A stretch of DNA of 64,000 bases from Anabaena sp. UHCC 0187 (GCF_009712035.1 NZ_VILB01000003.1:1-64000), one strand, 5' to 3'. Shown: positions 25,902 to 35,494, numbered from the stretch's first letter. Notes: generated by a model not told the origin, from the letters alone. Numbers and translations are program-made.

Positions 25902-26771
25902 ATGAAAAAATGTAACGAATGTGCTTATATATTTGACAATCAAGAATGGAAATGTCCCAACTGTCAATATAATCCGAATCTAATTAATGGTTGTTTATCA
26001 TTTGCGCCTGAAATTATAGACAAAGTTGAGAGTTACGATCCGATTTTCTTTGCTAAATTAGCAAAAGTAGAAGCTAAAAACTTTTGGTTTCGTTCCCGAA
26101 ATCGTCTCATTATTTGGGCAATTAAAAAATTCTTTCCCAATCAAAAAAACTTTTTAGAAATTGGTTGTGGCACAGGGTTTGTGCTTTCTGGATTAGAAAA
26201 ATCTTTTTCTCAATTACAATTATCAGGAAGTGAAATATTTACACAAGGGTTAGAATTTGCGTCCCAACGTTTAAATCGTACCCAACTTTTTCAAATGGAT
26301 GCACTTCATATTCCATTTGAAGATGAATTTGATGGTATTGGTGCTTTTGATGTATTGGAACACATCCAAGAGGATCATTTAGTCCTTGGACAAATATATC
26401 AAGCTTTGAAACCCCAAGGAAGTTTAATTTTGACTGTGCCTCAACATCCGTGGTTATGGAGTCAAGCAGATGATCATGCTTTTCATGTGAGACGCTATCA
26501 ATCTCAAGATTTAAAAAGGAAAGTACAAGAAGCTGGATTTAAGATTGTGAAAATGACTTCTTTCGTTTCCCTTCTCTTGCCTTTAATGATACTTTCCCGT
26601 TTTTCTCAACGTCGAGAACAAGAAAATTATGATCCTCTGAATGAATTTAAGATTAGTTCATGGTTAAATGTTACTCTGGAGTTTATATTGTCCATAGAAC
26701 GTCAAATGATTCAAAGTGGAGTTTCCTTTCCCTGGGGAGGTTCACTTCTTCTGGTTGCTATAAAAATTTAG
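25902..26771 (+). CDS. Class I SAM-dependent methyltransferase with N-terminal zinc ribbon, 289 aa
   Basis: The first 25 residues hold a zinc ribbon (CNECAYIF, then CPNCQYN). The methyltransferase core follows, with FLEIGCGTGFVLSGLE near residue 83 and FDVLEHIQEDH near 145. The C-terminal part has a hydrophobic stretch near residues 220-230 that may touch the membrane. The zinc-ribbon plus methyltransferase layout resembles the N-terminus of the 1080-aa protein in this locus. It sits between the wecD-like and wecE genes, 10 bp after the former, so it may methylate the same amino sugar or its glycan. The methyl acceptor is not known. Confidence 0.88.
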   Translation: MKKCNECAYIFDNQEWKCPNCQYNPNLINGCLSFAPEIIDKVESYDPIFFAKLAKVEAKNFWFRSRNRLIIWAIKKFFPNQKNFLEIGCGTGFVLSGLEKSFSQLQLSGSEIFTQGLEFASQRLNRTQLFQMDALHIPFEDEFDGIGAFDVLEHIQEDHLVLGQIYQALKPQGSLILTVPQHPWLWSQADDHAFHVRRYQSQDLKRKVQEAGFKIVKMTSFVSLLLPLMILSRFSQRREQENYDPLNEFKISSWLNVTLEFILSIERQMIQSGVSFPWGGSLLLVAIKI

Positions 26772-26792
26772 GAAATTTATTTGTGATTTTTA

Positions 26793-27920
26793 ATGATTAC
26801 ACCCTTTAATAAACCTTTTGTGACAGGAAAAGAACTTGACTATATCCAGCAAGCCATTAACAATGGTCATCTTTCTGGAAATGGTATGTTTACAAAGCGT
26901 TGCCAAACTTGGTTAGAAGAAACCATTGGTTGTCAGAAAGCTCTTTTGACCCATTCTTGTACAGCCGGGTTGGAAATGTCAGCAATTTTGGCAAATATTC
27001 AAGCTGGTGATGAAGTCATAATGCCTTCTTATACTTTTGTTTCTACTGCGAATGCTTTTGTTTTGCGTGGAGCAGTTCCGGTATTTATTGATATTTGTCC
27101 AGATACTTTAAATATAGATGAAACTCAAATAGAATCAGCTATTACCAAAAAGACTAAAGCTATTGTTCCAGTACATTATGCTGGTGTAGGTTGCGAAATG
27201 GATATTATTATGGATATTGCCAAAGCTTATCAGCTATTGGTAATTGAAGATAATGCACAGGGAATAGGATCAACCTATAAGGGACAACCCCTCGGAAGTT
27301 TTGGTAATCTTTCGGCTCTCAGTTTTCACGAAACAAAAAATTTAATTAGTGGAGAAGGTGGAGCATTATTAGTTAATGATGCTAGTTTAATTGAACGTAG
27401 TGAAATTATCTGGGAGAAAGGAACAAACCGGAGTCAATTTTTTCGAGGACAAGTAGATAAATATACATGGGTTGATGTGGGTTCATCTTATTTACCAAGT
27501 GAACTAATATCAGCTTTTTTATGGGCGCAACTTGAAGAAAATGCAATGATTTTGAAAAAAAGATTGTCTATATGGGAAACTTATCATCAAGCTTTCTGTA
27601 AATTAGAAAAAATTGAAAAAGTTCGCCGTCCTATCATTCCAAGTTATTGTCAACACAATGCTCATTTATACTATTTATTGTTAAATAGTTTACAAGAACG
27701 AACTGATCTGATTCAATATCTAAAATCTTATAACATTCAATCAGTATTTCATTATGTTCCCCTTCATTCATCCCCTGCTGGAATAAAATATGGTAGGGTC
27801 GAGGGAAAAATGAACAATACAAATACTATTAGTGATCGTCTGTTACGTCTTCCTTTATGGATTAACTTAGATAAAACAGATCAGATTATTGAGTTAATAT
27901 TAAAATATTTTCAAAATTAA
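26793..27920 (+). CDS. wecE: dTDP-4-keto-6-deoxy-D-glucose 4-aminotransferase (WecE/RffA), 375 aa
   Basis: This PLP enzyme of the DegT/DnrJ/EryC1 family makes dTDP-4-amino-4,6-dideoxygalactose. Long stretches agree with what I remember of enterobacterial WecE: the IMPSYTFVSTANAFVLRGA block, IVPVHYAG, and GTNRSQFFRGQVDKYTW. The PLP-binding lysine is Lys182 in FHETKN. The length equals the E. coli enzyme. In E. coli the product goes to enterobacterial common antigen as Fuc4NAc. Here a WecD-like acetyltransferase lies two genes upstream, so the same sugar is predicted for a cyanobacterial surface glycan. The keto-sugar donor must come from RmlA (37055-38131) and an RmlB not in this window. Confidence 0.93.
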   Translation: MITPFNKPFVTGKELDYIQQAINNGHLSGNGMFTKRCQTWLEETIGCQKALLTHSCTAGLEMSAILANIQAGDEVIMPSYTFVSTANAFVLRGAVPVFIDICPDTLNIDETQIESAITKKTKAIVPVHYAGVGCEMDIIMDIAKAYQLLVIEDNAQGIGSTYKGQPLGSFGNLSALSFHETKNLISGEGGALLVNDASLIERSEIIWEKGTNRSQFFRGQVDKYTWVDVGSSYLPSELISAFLWAQLEENAMILKKRLSIWETYHQAFCKLEKIEKVRRPIIPSYCQHNAHLYYLLLNSLQERTDLIQYLKSYNIQSVFHYVPLHSSPAGIKYGRVEGKMNNTNTISDRLLRLPLWINLDKTDQIIELILKYFQN

Positions 27921-27933
27921 ATGAATTAGAAAA

Positions 27934-29562
27934 ATGATCAATTTTATTCATGTTTTTGGATTGACTCTATTTACGTTAGTTTTTAAATATATTTTTTTGA
28001 AAGATTTATATTTTTATTTGGACGATTTTTCAGTTTTTTCTGATTTTGAGGAAACAAATTCTATTGTTCCAATTTTCACAGATAGACCTTTAGCAGGAAT
28101 CTTTCTGATCTCTATCTTTCAAGTTTTTAAATGGAATGCGATCTATTATCATATTTTCGGTGCAATTGTAGAAATTATTGCTAACTTAACTGTCTATCAT
28201 GTATGTGATGGACTGATTTGGAATAACAAATTTTACAGTAGTTTAACAGTATTATTTTTTCTGTTAATGCCAGGACATTCACAAGAATATTGGTGGGTTA
28301 TTTTATTAACTTTAAAACTTTTATTAGTTGTATGGTTAGGTTCAATTTACTTTTTTTATCAATTTCTTTTAACCAAGAAAAATAAATTTTTATGGATTTC
28401 TTCCTTGTTATATGGAACAACTTTATTTTGCTATGAACTGGCTTTATTTTTGCCTATAATTCATGGCTTATTGTATGCAAGATTTGTGATCTGGAAAGAG
28501 CCGAAAATTAATTTTCTAAAACTTCTAAAAACTTTCTCTTATTTTGGAGCATATATTTTTGCCTTTCTCTTGTTTAGATTTACTAAATCCTTTGGTTTAT
28601 CCTCACAGTTTGATCGCAGTCAGGTGGCAATAGAAAATATATTTATCCGAACCAAAGATATATTACAATCAACTTTTTGGTCATATCCTCAGATGGACAA
28701 TTATGTTGGTTCACAGGCATTTAAAGGTTCAAGATTTACTGAATTTTCTTTCATTATAACAAGCTTATTTCTAATTTTTTTAATACTCACTTGGTTTTAT
28801 CCTATTTTTAAATCTTCCAATACTTCTAATTTATTTAGGAAGAATGATTACATTTTTACTATTATACTTTCGATTTGTCTATGTTTATATCCCCTTATTC
28901 CATTTTTTCTGACTTCTGCCTGGTTTGATACAAGACATACATATTTACCTCATTTGGGCTTGGCTGTTATTATTGTCTTAATACTGAGAGGATTCTTGGA
29001 AATTATCCAAAAATTAAAGCATAAAAAAATAGAATATGTAATCATACTAATAACATTTTGTTTTTTGGTACAACCCCTCACAAGTGGGGCTGAATCTATG
29101 ATAGGAATAGGAACGATTTGGCGACAAGTTGGATTGGATTTAAAGAACTATGAAGTCATTGTTAAAAGCAACTTTCCAACTGTTCCACCTCAGACTCTCT
29201 TTTTAATCAAAGATGCAGAAATCTTGCGTAATTGGGTTCCTGTATTTGCTGGAGACTGGGTTGTTAATGGTTTCTTTAGAAAAATTTATCCTATGCAAGG
29301 GGTTAAAGGTGACTACTACAATATATCGGCTGAAAAGAATCAAGATAACCTGAAGTTTAAAATTAATCCTGATTTTAATTCCTTAATGGTGGCACAAAAG
29401 AAATATAATTTTGAACAGGTAATTATATTAGATGGGAAAAATCAGCTTAGACCATTTTCAGCGATTAATATTAAAACTTCAAAAGGCAATTATTTAAAAA
29501 AGTTGCAAACCAGCGATAATAGTGATAATCTTTCTTCAGTCTTAGAACTCTATATCCCATGA
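27934..29562 (+). CDS. Polytopic membrane protein, possible GT-C glycosyltransferase, 542 aa
   Basis: About ten hydrophobic segments are followed by a soluble C-terminal domain (about residues 395-542). After the first membrane helix there is an acidic pair (YLDDFSVF, residues 28-35), the place where GT-C enzymes carry their catalytic acidic residues. TDRPLAG follows in the same loop. No family name could be assigned. The locus already has a GtrB-like lipid-sugar synthase, which GT-C enzymes need as a donor source, so a periplasmic glycan-decorating role is a fair inference. A flippase or polymerase is the alternative. It overlaps the next gene by 4 bp. Confidence 0.7.
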   Translation: MINFIHVFGLTLFTLVFKYIFLKDLYFYLDDFSVFSDFEETNSIVPIFTDRPLAGIFLISIFQVFKWNAIYYHIFGAIVEIIANLTVYHVCDGLIWNNKFYSSLTVLFFLLMPGHSQEYWWVILLTLKLLLVVWLGSIYFFYQFLLTKKNKFLWISSLLYGTTLFCYELALFLPIIHGLLYARFVIWKEPKINFLKLLKTFSYFGAYIFAFLLFRFTKSFGLSSQFDRSQVAIENIFIRTKDILQSTFWSYPQMDNYVGSQAFKGSRFTEFSFIITSLFLIFLILTWFYPIFKSSNTSNLFRKNDYIFTIILSICLCLYPLIPFFLTSAWFDTRHTYLPHLGLAVIIVLILRGFLEIIQKLKHKKIEYVIILITFCFLVQPLTSGAESMIGIGTIWRQVGLDLKNYEVIVKSNFPTVPPQTLFLIKDAEILRNWVPVFAGDWVVNGFFRKIYPMQGVKGDYYNISAEKNQDNLKFKINPDFNSLMVAQKKYNFEQVIILDGKNQLRPFSAINIKTSKGNYLKKLQTSDNSDNLSSVLELYIP

Positions 29563-30479
29563 AAGCTATTATAACAGGAGGTTGTGGTTTTATTGGTTCC
29601 CACCTTGTAGATTCGTTATTAGATCAAGGTGTTTATCCGATTATATATGATAATTTTTCCACTGGAAACCTTGAAAATTTGAACAACTGCCAAGAGCAGA
29701 TTAAAGTGATATCGGGTGATATTCGTGACCTAGATACCCTACAGAGAACCATAAAAAATGTAGACTGGGTGTTTCATCTGGCGGCACATTCTTCTGTTTC
29801 AGGTTCTTTAGCAAATCCACTGTTAACTCATGAAATTAATAATACTGGTACATTAAATGTACTTTGGGCTGCCTTACAGGCAAAAGTATCAAGAGTTGTC
29901 ATAGCTTCAAGTTGTTCAGTTTATGGAGATATTCATCAACCACCATTACAAGAAACCTATTTACCTGATCCTAAATCCCCCTATGCTGCTAGTAAATTAA
30001 CAGCAGAAGCATTAGCTGAAAGCTTTTATTATTCCTATGGTTTAGAAACAGTTTGTTTAAGGTATTTTAATGTATATGGATCACGTCAAAGAGCAGATTC
30101 AGATTATGCGGCTGTAATTCCTCGTTTTATAGAATGTTATCACCAGAAAAAACCTCCTAAAATCTATGGTACTGGACAACAAAGCCGAGACTTTATTCAT
30201 GTTTCAGATGTCGCTAGAGCTAATATTTTGGCTGCAACATTACCAAGTAGCATCTTAAAAAAATATCGAATTTTCAATATTGGTACGGGTAATAAAACTA
30301 ATCTTGTAGAATTACTTAATTTAATTTCTAAGCAGACCAATTACTATTTAGAACCCACTTTTTTGCCATCTCGTCAAGGAGAGATTGAACATTCTTGTGC
30401 CGATATTAGTTTATCTCAAGAAAAGTTAGATTTTCAACCTTTAATTAGTTTAGAAGAAGGAATTAAATCATTATTATGA
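29559..30479 (+). CDS. NAD-dependent nucleotide-sugar epimerase (GalE/WbpP-like), 306 aa
   Basis: This extended SDR has GGCGFIGSHLVDSLL at the N-terminus, the DNFSTGNLENL segment typical of UDP-sugar 4-epimerases, Ser in ASSCSVYGD and the YAASK catalytic motif near residue 148. The RYFNVYGSRQ and SRDFIHVSDVA blocks are also typical. The likely reaction is 4-epimerisation of UDP-Glc(NAc). It overlaps both neighbours by 4 bp and so is part of a coupled run. It is not an RmlB: the dTDP-glucose dehydratase active-site DE pair is not evident. Confidence 0.88.
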   Translation: MKAIITGGCGFIGSHLVDSLLDQGVYPIIYDNFSTGNLENLNNCQEQIKVISGDIRDLDTLQRTIKNVDWVFHLAAHSSVSGSLANPLLTHEINNTGTLNVLWAALQAKVSRVVIASSCSVYGDIHQPPLQETYLPDPKSPYAASKLTAEALAESFYYSYGLETVCLRYFNVYGSRQRADSDYAAVIPRFIECYHQKKPPKIYGTGQQSRDFIHVSDVARANILAATLPSSILKKYRIFNIGTGNKTNLVELLNLISKQTNYYLEPTFLPSRQGEIEHSCADISLSQEKLDFQPLISLEEGIKSLL

Positions 30480-31660
30480 AAATTGTTTATGTGCTCCCAT
30501 CTAATTTGATTTGTGGTGGACATATTATAGTTCTTCAGCATATTACTAGACTAGCAAAACGAGGTCACGAGATTATTATTTGTCTTTTAAATGAAGCTAT
30601 TCCTGCAACATCAAGTTCTTTTGAATGGTTTCCAAATTTTAATTGCCCTGTTTTTCATCCTAAAGATTTTCCTGATGGAGTTGATATTTGTGTTGCTACT
30701 TTTTGGGCTACAGTTATTCCAGGTTTAAAATTTCCAGCCAAACATAAAGTGTATTTTGTTCAATCAGATGAAACTCGTTTTTATGATGATCCAATTCTCA
30801 AAAATCAAGTTATTTTAAGCTATTTATGTAATGTTCATTATATGACAGAAGCAAAATGGATTGTTGAATGGCTTAAAGAAAACTTTGGGTATCAAGCTGT
30901 TTATATCCCTAATGCTCTTGATTCTGATATAATTCATCCTGCTAAACCAATTGAAAATAAACAAAAAGACAAATTAAGAATATTAATAGAAGGTACAATA
31001 GATACTCCTTTTAAAAGAGTAAAAGAAGCTATTGAAGCAAGTCAAGGATTAGATTGTGAAATTTGGTGTGTTTCCAATGGAGGAGAACCTTCTCCATGCT
31101 GGAAAATTGATCGCTTTTTTTACAAAGTAGATTTTAGTAAAATGAAACATATTTATTCGAGTTGTGATATTTTAGTTAAACTTAGTAGTGTTGAAGGATT
31201 TTTTGGACCCCCTTTAGAAATGATGGCCTGTGGTGGAGTTTGTATTGTTAGTGATGTTACTGGGTATGATGAATATATTAAGGATGAATACAATGCTTTA
31301 GTTATACCTAATGGAGATGTTAATTTAGCTCATCAAGCATTAAAAAGATTAATAAATGATAAAGATTTATATAAAAAGTTGCAAGAAAATGGGAAAATAA
31401 CTGCTGATTCAATGCAGTGGGAAGATTCTATTAATAAATTAGAAGTTTTCTATCAAAATTTGTCTAATCAACCAAAAACATTTCATGTTCAAGGTGAAAG
31501 GATTGAGTTTTTACAGCAACTATTAGCAGATCATTATTTTGCAACGCAACAAATGTCGAAATTAGAATCAATGATAGTTAAGAATTTTAAAAAAATTAAA
31601 AAAGTTAAAAACCTGATTCCTTTAGTTTTTAGATTATGGATTAAAAATAAACTAAAATAA
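30476..31660 (+). CDS. Glycosyltransferase family 4 protein, 394 aa
   Basis: This is a GT-B fold retaining transferase. The N-terminal nucleotide-independent domain starts with IVYVLPSNLICGGHIIVLQ. The C-terminal donor-binding domain carries LSSVEGFFGPPLEMMACGG near residue 235, with the E-x7-E type pair. The last 40 residues are very Lys-rich (KKIKKVKN), possibly for membrane contact. The acceptor and donor are unknown. The start overlaps the preceding epimerase stop, so the epimerase may make its donor sugar. Confidence 0.88.
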   Translation: MKIVYVLPSNLICGGHIIVLQHITRLAKRGHEIIICLLNEAIPATSSSFEWFPNFNCPVFHPKDFPDGVDICVATFWATVIPGLKFPAKHKVYFVQSDETRFYDDPILKNQVILSYLCNVHYMTEAKWIVEWLKENFGYQAVYIPNALDSDIIHPAKPIENKQKDKLRILIEGTIDTPFKRVKEAIEASQGLDCEIWCVSNGGEPSPCWKIDRFFYKVDFSKMKHIYSSCDILVKLSSVEGFFGPPLEMMACGGVCIVSDVTGYDEYIKDEYNALVIPNGDVNLAHQALKRLINDKDLYKKLQENGKITADSMQWEDSINKLEVFYQNLSNQPKTFHVQGERIEFLQQLLADHYFATQQMSKLESMIVKNFKKIKKVKNLIPLVFRLWIKNKLK

Positions 31661-31706
31661 GCAATAGCAATATATTTATTAAGTTTCTCCCTTACCACTT
31701 AACAAT

Positions 31707-32624
31707 ATGCAATCAAAAGTAGCAGCTTATATAACTTGTTATCAAGATATAGAATCTGTTAATAGGTGTATCCAAGCAATAGAAGCCCAATCAATTCAAG
31801 TTACAGCTATATATATAGTAGATAACTCTGATAAACCATTGTTACTAAATGATAAAAATCAACTATTGCGAATACATCATTATCCAAAAAACATTGGCAT
31901 TTCTGAAGGTTTAGTAAAAGCATTAGCATGGGCTATTAATCAAGAATATGATTTTTTATGGACATTTGATCAAGATAGTATTCTTACTCCAAATTGCTTA
32001 GAAATTTTGCTGACAACTTATCATAAATTATCTGAACAAGATAACTATAAAATTGGTATTATTGCCCCTACTGCATTTGATACTAGAATAAGTAAAGTTG
32101 TAGAAAGTGTAGTTTTTGCTAATGATCATTTTCGAGGTATTAAACATAATCATAATGTAGATTTTTATGAATGTGATGCACCCATTACTTCTGGTTCTCT
32201 AATTTCTTTAGCTGCGGCTAAAACTATTTCTTCTCCTTGTGCTGACTTATTTATTGATGGTATTGACCTTGATTATGGCTTACGACTAAGGCAAAAAGGC
32301 TTTCATAATCTGATTGTTACTAAAGCTATTATGCACCACAATTTTGGTAGTCCTATTCAAATAAAATTTCTAAATCAATATCGCTATATACAAGAATATT
32401 CGGCTTTACGTTATTACTATATTTGTCGCAACCATACCTATTTAGAAACTCGTTTTTCTCAAGGTTATTACCGCCTTACTAGCTTAATGCGACGAATAAA
32501 ATATATGCTAGTTAAAATCTTGTTAATTATGTTGTATGATTTAGAAGATAAACACTTAAAAATATGGGCTTGTTTATTAGGAACTTATCATGGATTAATA
32601 GGTAATCTTACTGAAAAATGGTAA
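31707..32624 (+). CDS. Rhamnosyltransferase-like family 2 glycosyltransferase, 305 aa
   Basis: The GT2 core shows AAYITCYQDIESVNRCI at the N-terminus, the IVDNSD motif, and FDQDSIL near residue 88, the DxD-type signature of the rhamnosyltransferase subgroup. A His-rich MHHNFGSP segment near 212 is also typical. No membrane anchor is evident until a hydrophobic stretch near 270. Rhamnose as donor fits with rmlC, rmlD and rmlA further downstream. The subgroup assignment is from memory of motifs. Confidence 0.85.
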   Translation: MQSKVAAYITCYQDIESVNRCIQAIEAQSIQVTAIYIVDNSDKPLLLNDKNQLLRIHHYPKNIGISEGLVKALAWAINQEYDFLWTFDQDSILTPNCLEILLTTYHKLSEQDNYKIGIIAPTAFDTRISKVVESVVFANDHFRGIKHNHNVDFYECDAPITSGSLISLAAAKTISSPCADLFIDGIDLDYGLRLRQKGFHNLIVTKAIMHHNFGSPIQIKFLNQYRYIQEYSALRYYYICRNHTYLETRFSQGYYRLTSLMRRIKYMLVKILLIMLYDLEDKHLKIWACLLGTYHGLIGNLTEKW

Positions 32625-32666
32625 TTGATATCCTCATTAAAATATTTATTTTAACATTAGTCGATT

Positions 32667-33515
32667 ATGATCTATTTTTTAACAGTTAACTATTATTCTA
32701 CCAATTTAATAAGTAAATTAATCATTTCTCTACCATCTTATCAAGATAGTAACTACCAGATTATTATCATTAATAACTCTCCAGATGATCATTCAATTAA
32801 TGAACTTAAATATAAACCAACAATAATTATTGAAGCAGAAAAAAATCTTGGCTTTGGTGGTGCTTGTAATTTAGGTTTACAATGGATTTACAATCAAGAT
32901 AAACAAGGAATAGTTTGGATAATTAATCCAGATGCTTATTTACCACAAAATACTTTAGAAAAACTTCAATTATTTTTTGATTCACATCCAGAACTATCAA
33001 TTTTAGGGACAATTATTTGTACTCCTGAAAACAAAATATGGTTTGCTGGTGGTCGCTTTATTCCTGAAAATGGCACAATTTCAGAAGTAGATTTATTAAC
33101 TAATACAGATACAGATTATATTAATTGTGATTGGGTTTCAGGTTGTAGTTTAATAATTAATTTAAAGAATTTTTCTGAATGTCCTTTATTTGATCATGCT
33201 TACTTCCTATATTATGAAGATTTTGATTTTTGCAGACGCTATGCTAATCAAGGACATCTAATAGCAGTAACTAAAAAGTTAGGTGTCACACATCAACCAT
33301 CATCAATTACTAATAGAAATATATTTAAAAAAATTAGATATAGTACCTATAGTTATTTATTCACAATTCATAGATACACAAATAAATCAATTTTTATTAT
33401 GAAGCTTATTATGCAAATCATCAAAGCAGCAATAGGATTGATCATAAAACCACAAGCTGCTTTAGGAAAAATTCATGGTATATGTGATTATATTAGAAAT
33501 AACCAATACAAGTAA
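32667..33515 (+). CDS. Family 2 glycosyltransferase, 282 aa
   Basis: This GT-A fold transferase has FLTVNYYSTNLISKLI at the start, IINNSPDDHS, KNLGFGGACNLGL and the metal-site equivalent INPDAYL near residue 90. The later blocks WVSGCSLII and YYEDFDFCRR are classic for dTDP-rhamnosyl or galactofuranosyl GT2 enzymes. A weakly hydrophobic C-terminus may be peripheral to the membrane. It lies 42 bp after the previous transferase. The donor is unknown, and rhamnose is plausible. Confidence 0.87.
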   Translation: MIYFLTVNYYSTNLISKLIISLPSYQDSNYQIIIINNSPDDHSINELKYKPTIIIEAEKNLGFGGACNLGLQWIYNQDKQGIVWIINPDAYLPQNTLEKLQLFFDSHPELSILGTIICTPENKIWFAGGRFIPENGTISEVDLLTNTDTDYINCDWVSGCSLIINLKNFSECPLFDHAYFLYYEDFDFCRRYANQGHLIAVTKKLGVTHQPSSITNRNIFKKIRYSTYSYLFTIHRYTNKSIFIMKLIMQIIKAAIGLIIKPQAALGKIHGICDYIRNNQYK

Positions 33516-33537
33516 TAACTATTAATTTTTCAAGAAA

Positions 33538-34605
33538 ATGCAATTACCTATTAACCTTTCCTTTTTACTAAAAAAACCCACAGGTACAACTACTTACGCA
33601 CTTAATCTTTTACCTCACTTACAAAAACTTGATCCGATACTTTTGACTTCACAATCTTTCCCTGACTATAACTGCTATCCAACTCCTCCTAACCTAACAT
33701 CAGAACAAGGTTTAAAAGGACATTTACGCCGCTTAGTTTGGACACAATTCCAACTACAAAAAATATATAAAACCCTCAAATCTAACCTGTTATTTTCTCC
33801 AATACCAGAAGCACCCCTATACACTAATTCTCGTTTTATTGTCACAGCATTTGACATGATACCCTTGCGTTTCCCCAAACGCTTATCACCATTAACAACA
33901 TACCATAAATACTATACACCTGAAGTATTTAAACAAGCAGAACATATTATTTGTATATCAGAATCCACGGCTAAAGATATCACCCAATTCTACCAAATTC
34001 CTAGTAATAAAATAACACCAATTCTCCTGGCGGGCGATCGCACACATTTCCAATTCCTCAACCTCCCTACCCGCAATTACTTCCTATATATAGGTCGTCA
34101 AGACCCTTACAAAAACCTGCAAAGATTAATTACCGCTTTTTCCGCACTACCTAACAGAAATGACTATGAACTATGGTTAGCTGGACCTTATGATCAACGT
34201 TACTCCCCATTATTAGAAACACAAACTCAAGAATTAGGAATAAATCATCTAGTTAAATTCCTTAACTATGTATCTTACGACGAACTACCAATAATTATAA
34301 ATCAAGCAATTGCATTAGTTTTTCCTAGTTTGTGGGAAGGATTTGGTTTACCAGTTTTAGAAGCAATGGCTTGTGGTACACCAGTGATTACCTCTAATAT
34401 TTCCTCACTTCCAGAAGTTGCGGGAGATGCTGCTATTTTAATTAATCCTTATAATACAGAGGAAATAACCGCAGCAATGCAAACAATTATTAATGATTCA
34501 GAAACCAGAAAACAACTTTCAGAACAAGGTCTAAAAAGAGCAAATCAATTTAGTTGGGAAAAAACCGGACTTGCTACAGTTGAGGTTTTAAAAGAATATC
34601 TTTGA
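33538..34605 (+). CDS. Glycosyltransferase family 4 (mannosyltransferase B-like), 355 aa
   Basis: This GT-B fold has [15 protein letters not shown] near residue 182 and [17 protein letters not shown] near 263, the latter with both family Glu residues. The N-terminal [12 protein letters not shown] and ESTAKDI segments match the WbdB/MtfB-like mannosyltransferase branch. The base composition is closer to the flanking chromosome than in the preceding genes, and a HIP1 site lies at 34036. It is the last gene of the first run of the locus; a weak hairpin follows. Confidence 0.9.
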   Translation: MQLPINLSFLLKKPTGTTTYALNLLPHLQKLDPILLTSQSFPDYNCYPTPPNLTSEQGLKGHLRRLVWTQFQLQKIYKTLKSNLLFSPIPEAPLYTNSRFIVTAFDMIPLRFPKRLSPLTTYHKYYTPEVFKQAEHIICISESTAKDITQFYQIPSNKITPILLAGDRTHFQFLNLPTRNYFLYIGRQDPYKNLQRLITAFSALPNRNDYELWLAGPYDQRYSPLLETQTQELGINHLVKFLNYVSYDELPIIINQAIALVFPSLWEGFGLPVLEAMACGTPVITSNISSLPEVAGDAAILINPYNTEEITAAMQTIINDSETRKQLSEQGLKRANQFSWEKTGLATVEVLKEYL

Positions 34606-34629
34606 GGGATCTTGTTAGTTTCAGATCCC
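34606..34629. terminator. Weak hairpin between convergent genes
   Basis: A 7-bp stem (GGGATCT / AGATCCC) with a 10-base loop starts right after the stop codon. There is no T run, so it is at best a weak or bidirectional terminator. Confidence 0.35.
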
Positions 34630-34651
34630 CAAATTCAATCATCATCAAGAA

Positions 34652-35494
34652 TTAATCTTCTTGTTGATTAATATCAGTTATTTCCGTAGAAGAGGATATT
34701 GTTGACTGTTTTTGTGCTACATTCCTTACTAATTCTACATCTAAATTTAACTCAGATGCGATCGCTTCCACACTTAAACCCAAACGTAATAGCAAGGGTA
34801 TAATCTCTAATTTCTCCTCAACTTTCCCCTCAATTTTCCCCTCTTCCTTAACATCTTGAAAATACCGTGTTTGCTTCAATTCATCTAGTCCAAACATTGC
34901 TTCTAACTCCTGACTACTTAAGTAAGGAAACTTGTACACCAGTATCTTGTCTACCAATTCTACAACTTTTTCTTGAATTATTGGCTCTGTTAAAGATACC
35001 CGTGCTTGTTCTTTCAGTTTGATTGCTTTTTCCCTAGCTTGCGCTTGTTGCGCTACTATTAATTCTAACATTCCCAAACCAATAGAATCAGCACTTGTTT
35101 CTTCCAGTTCATCTAAGTATATACGGGAGATTCTGCCTGGATGAAATAATTCTTGATACTGAATTGGTTCAGCGGTATCAATGCTACGATTAGGAAATAT
35201 AGCGACTGCATACCAATTCTGTTGAGGACGATATAACTTCAAGTAGAGAAATATCTCTCCAAATAAGTCCCAGTAAAAATTATCTCGTTGCTGAAATTGT
35301 ACTTCTACAAAATAGATTAGTTGATCATCATTTGGTGGGAAAAATATCCCATCAAAGCGAAATGCTAACTCTTTAACTTCCACCGAATCAAACTTGTACC
35401 CAATGGCATTTGATGGGGATTCTCCTAATAGTTCAAATAGGACAGTTGGTAAAGTTTGAAATATTTGATAGAAAATTGAATCTGTTTTCATCAA
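34652..35494 (-). CDS. Rpn family nuclease-fold protein (DUF2887), 280 aa
   Basis: This belongs to the recombination-promoting nuclease/putative transposase superfamily common in cyanobacteria. The PD-(D/E)XK core is visible: FRFDGIFFP near residues 45-53, then YFVEVQFQ near 68. The later LYRPQQNWYAVAIFPNR and IYLDELEE segments are typical. The C-terminal part is charged and helical, ending with an ELNLDVELVRNV segment. It is antisense to the glycan genes around it and may be a mobile or selfish insertion. The true activity of this subgroup is unknown. Confidence 0.88.
   Translation of the reverse strand: MMKTDSIFYQIFQTLPTVLFELLGESPSNAIGYKFDSVEVKELAFRFDGIFFPPNDDQLIYFVEVQFQQRDNFYWDLFGEIFLYLKLYRPQQNWYAVAIFPNRSIDTAEPIQYQELFHPGRISRIYLDELEETSADSIGLGMLELIVAQQAQAREKAIKLKEQARVSLTEPIIQEKVVELVDKILVYKFPYLSSQELEAMFGLDELKQTRYFQDVKEEGKIEGKVEEKLEIIPLLLRLGLSVEAIASELNLDVELVRNVAQKQSTISSSTEITDINQQED

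Noticed and set aside
29559-30479. Calling this SDR the missing rmlB
   Set aside because: Motifs fit UDP-sugar 4-epimerases and the length is about 50 residues shorter than RmlB.
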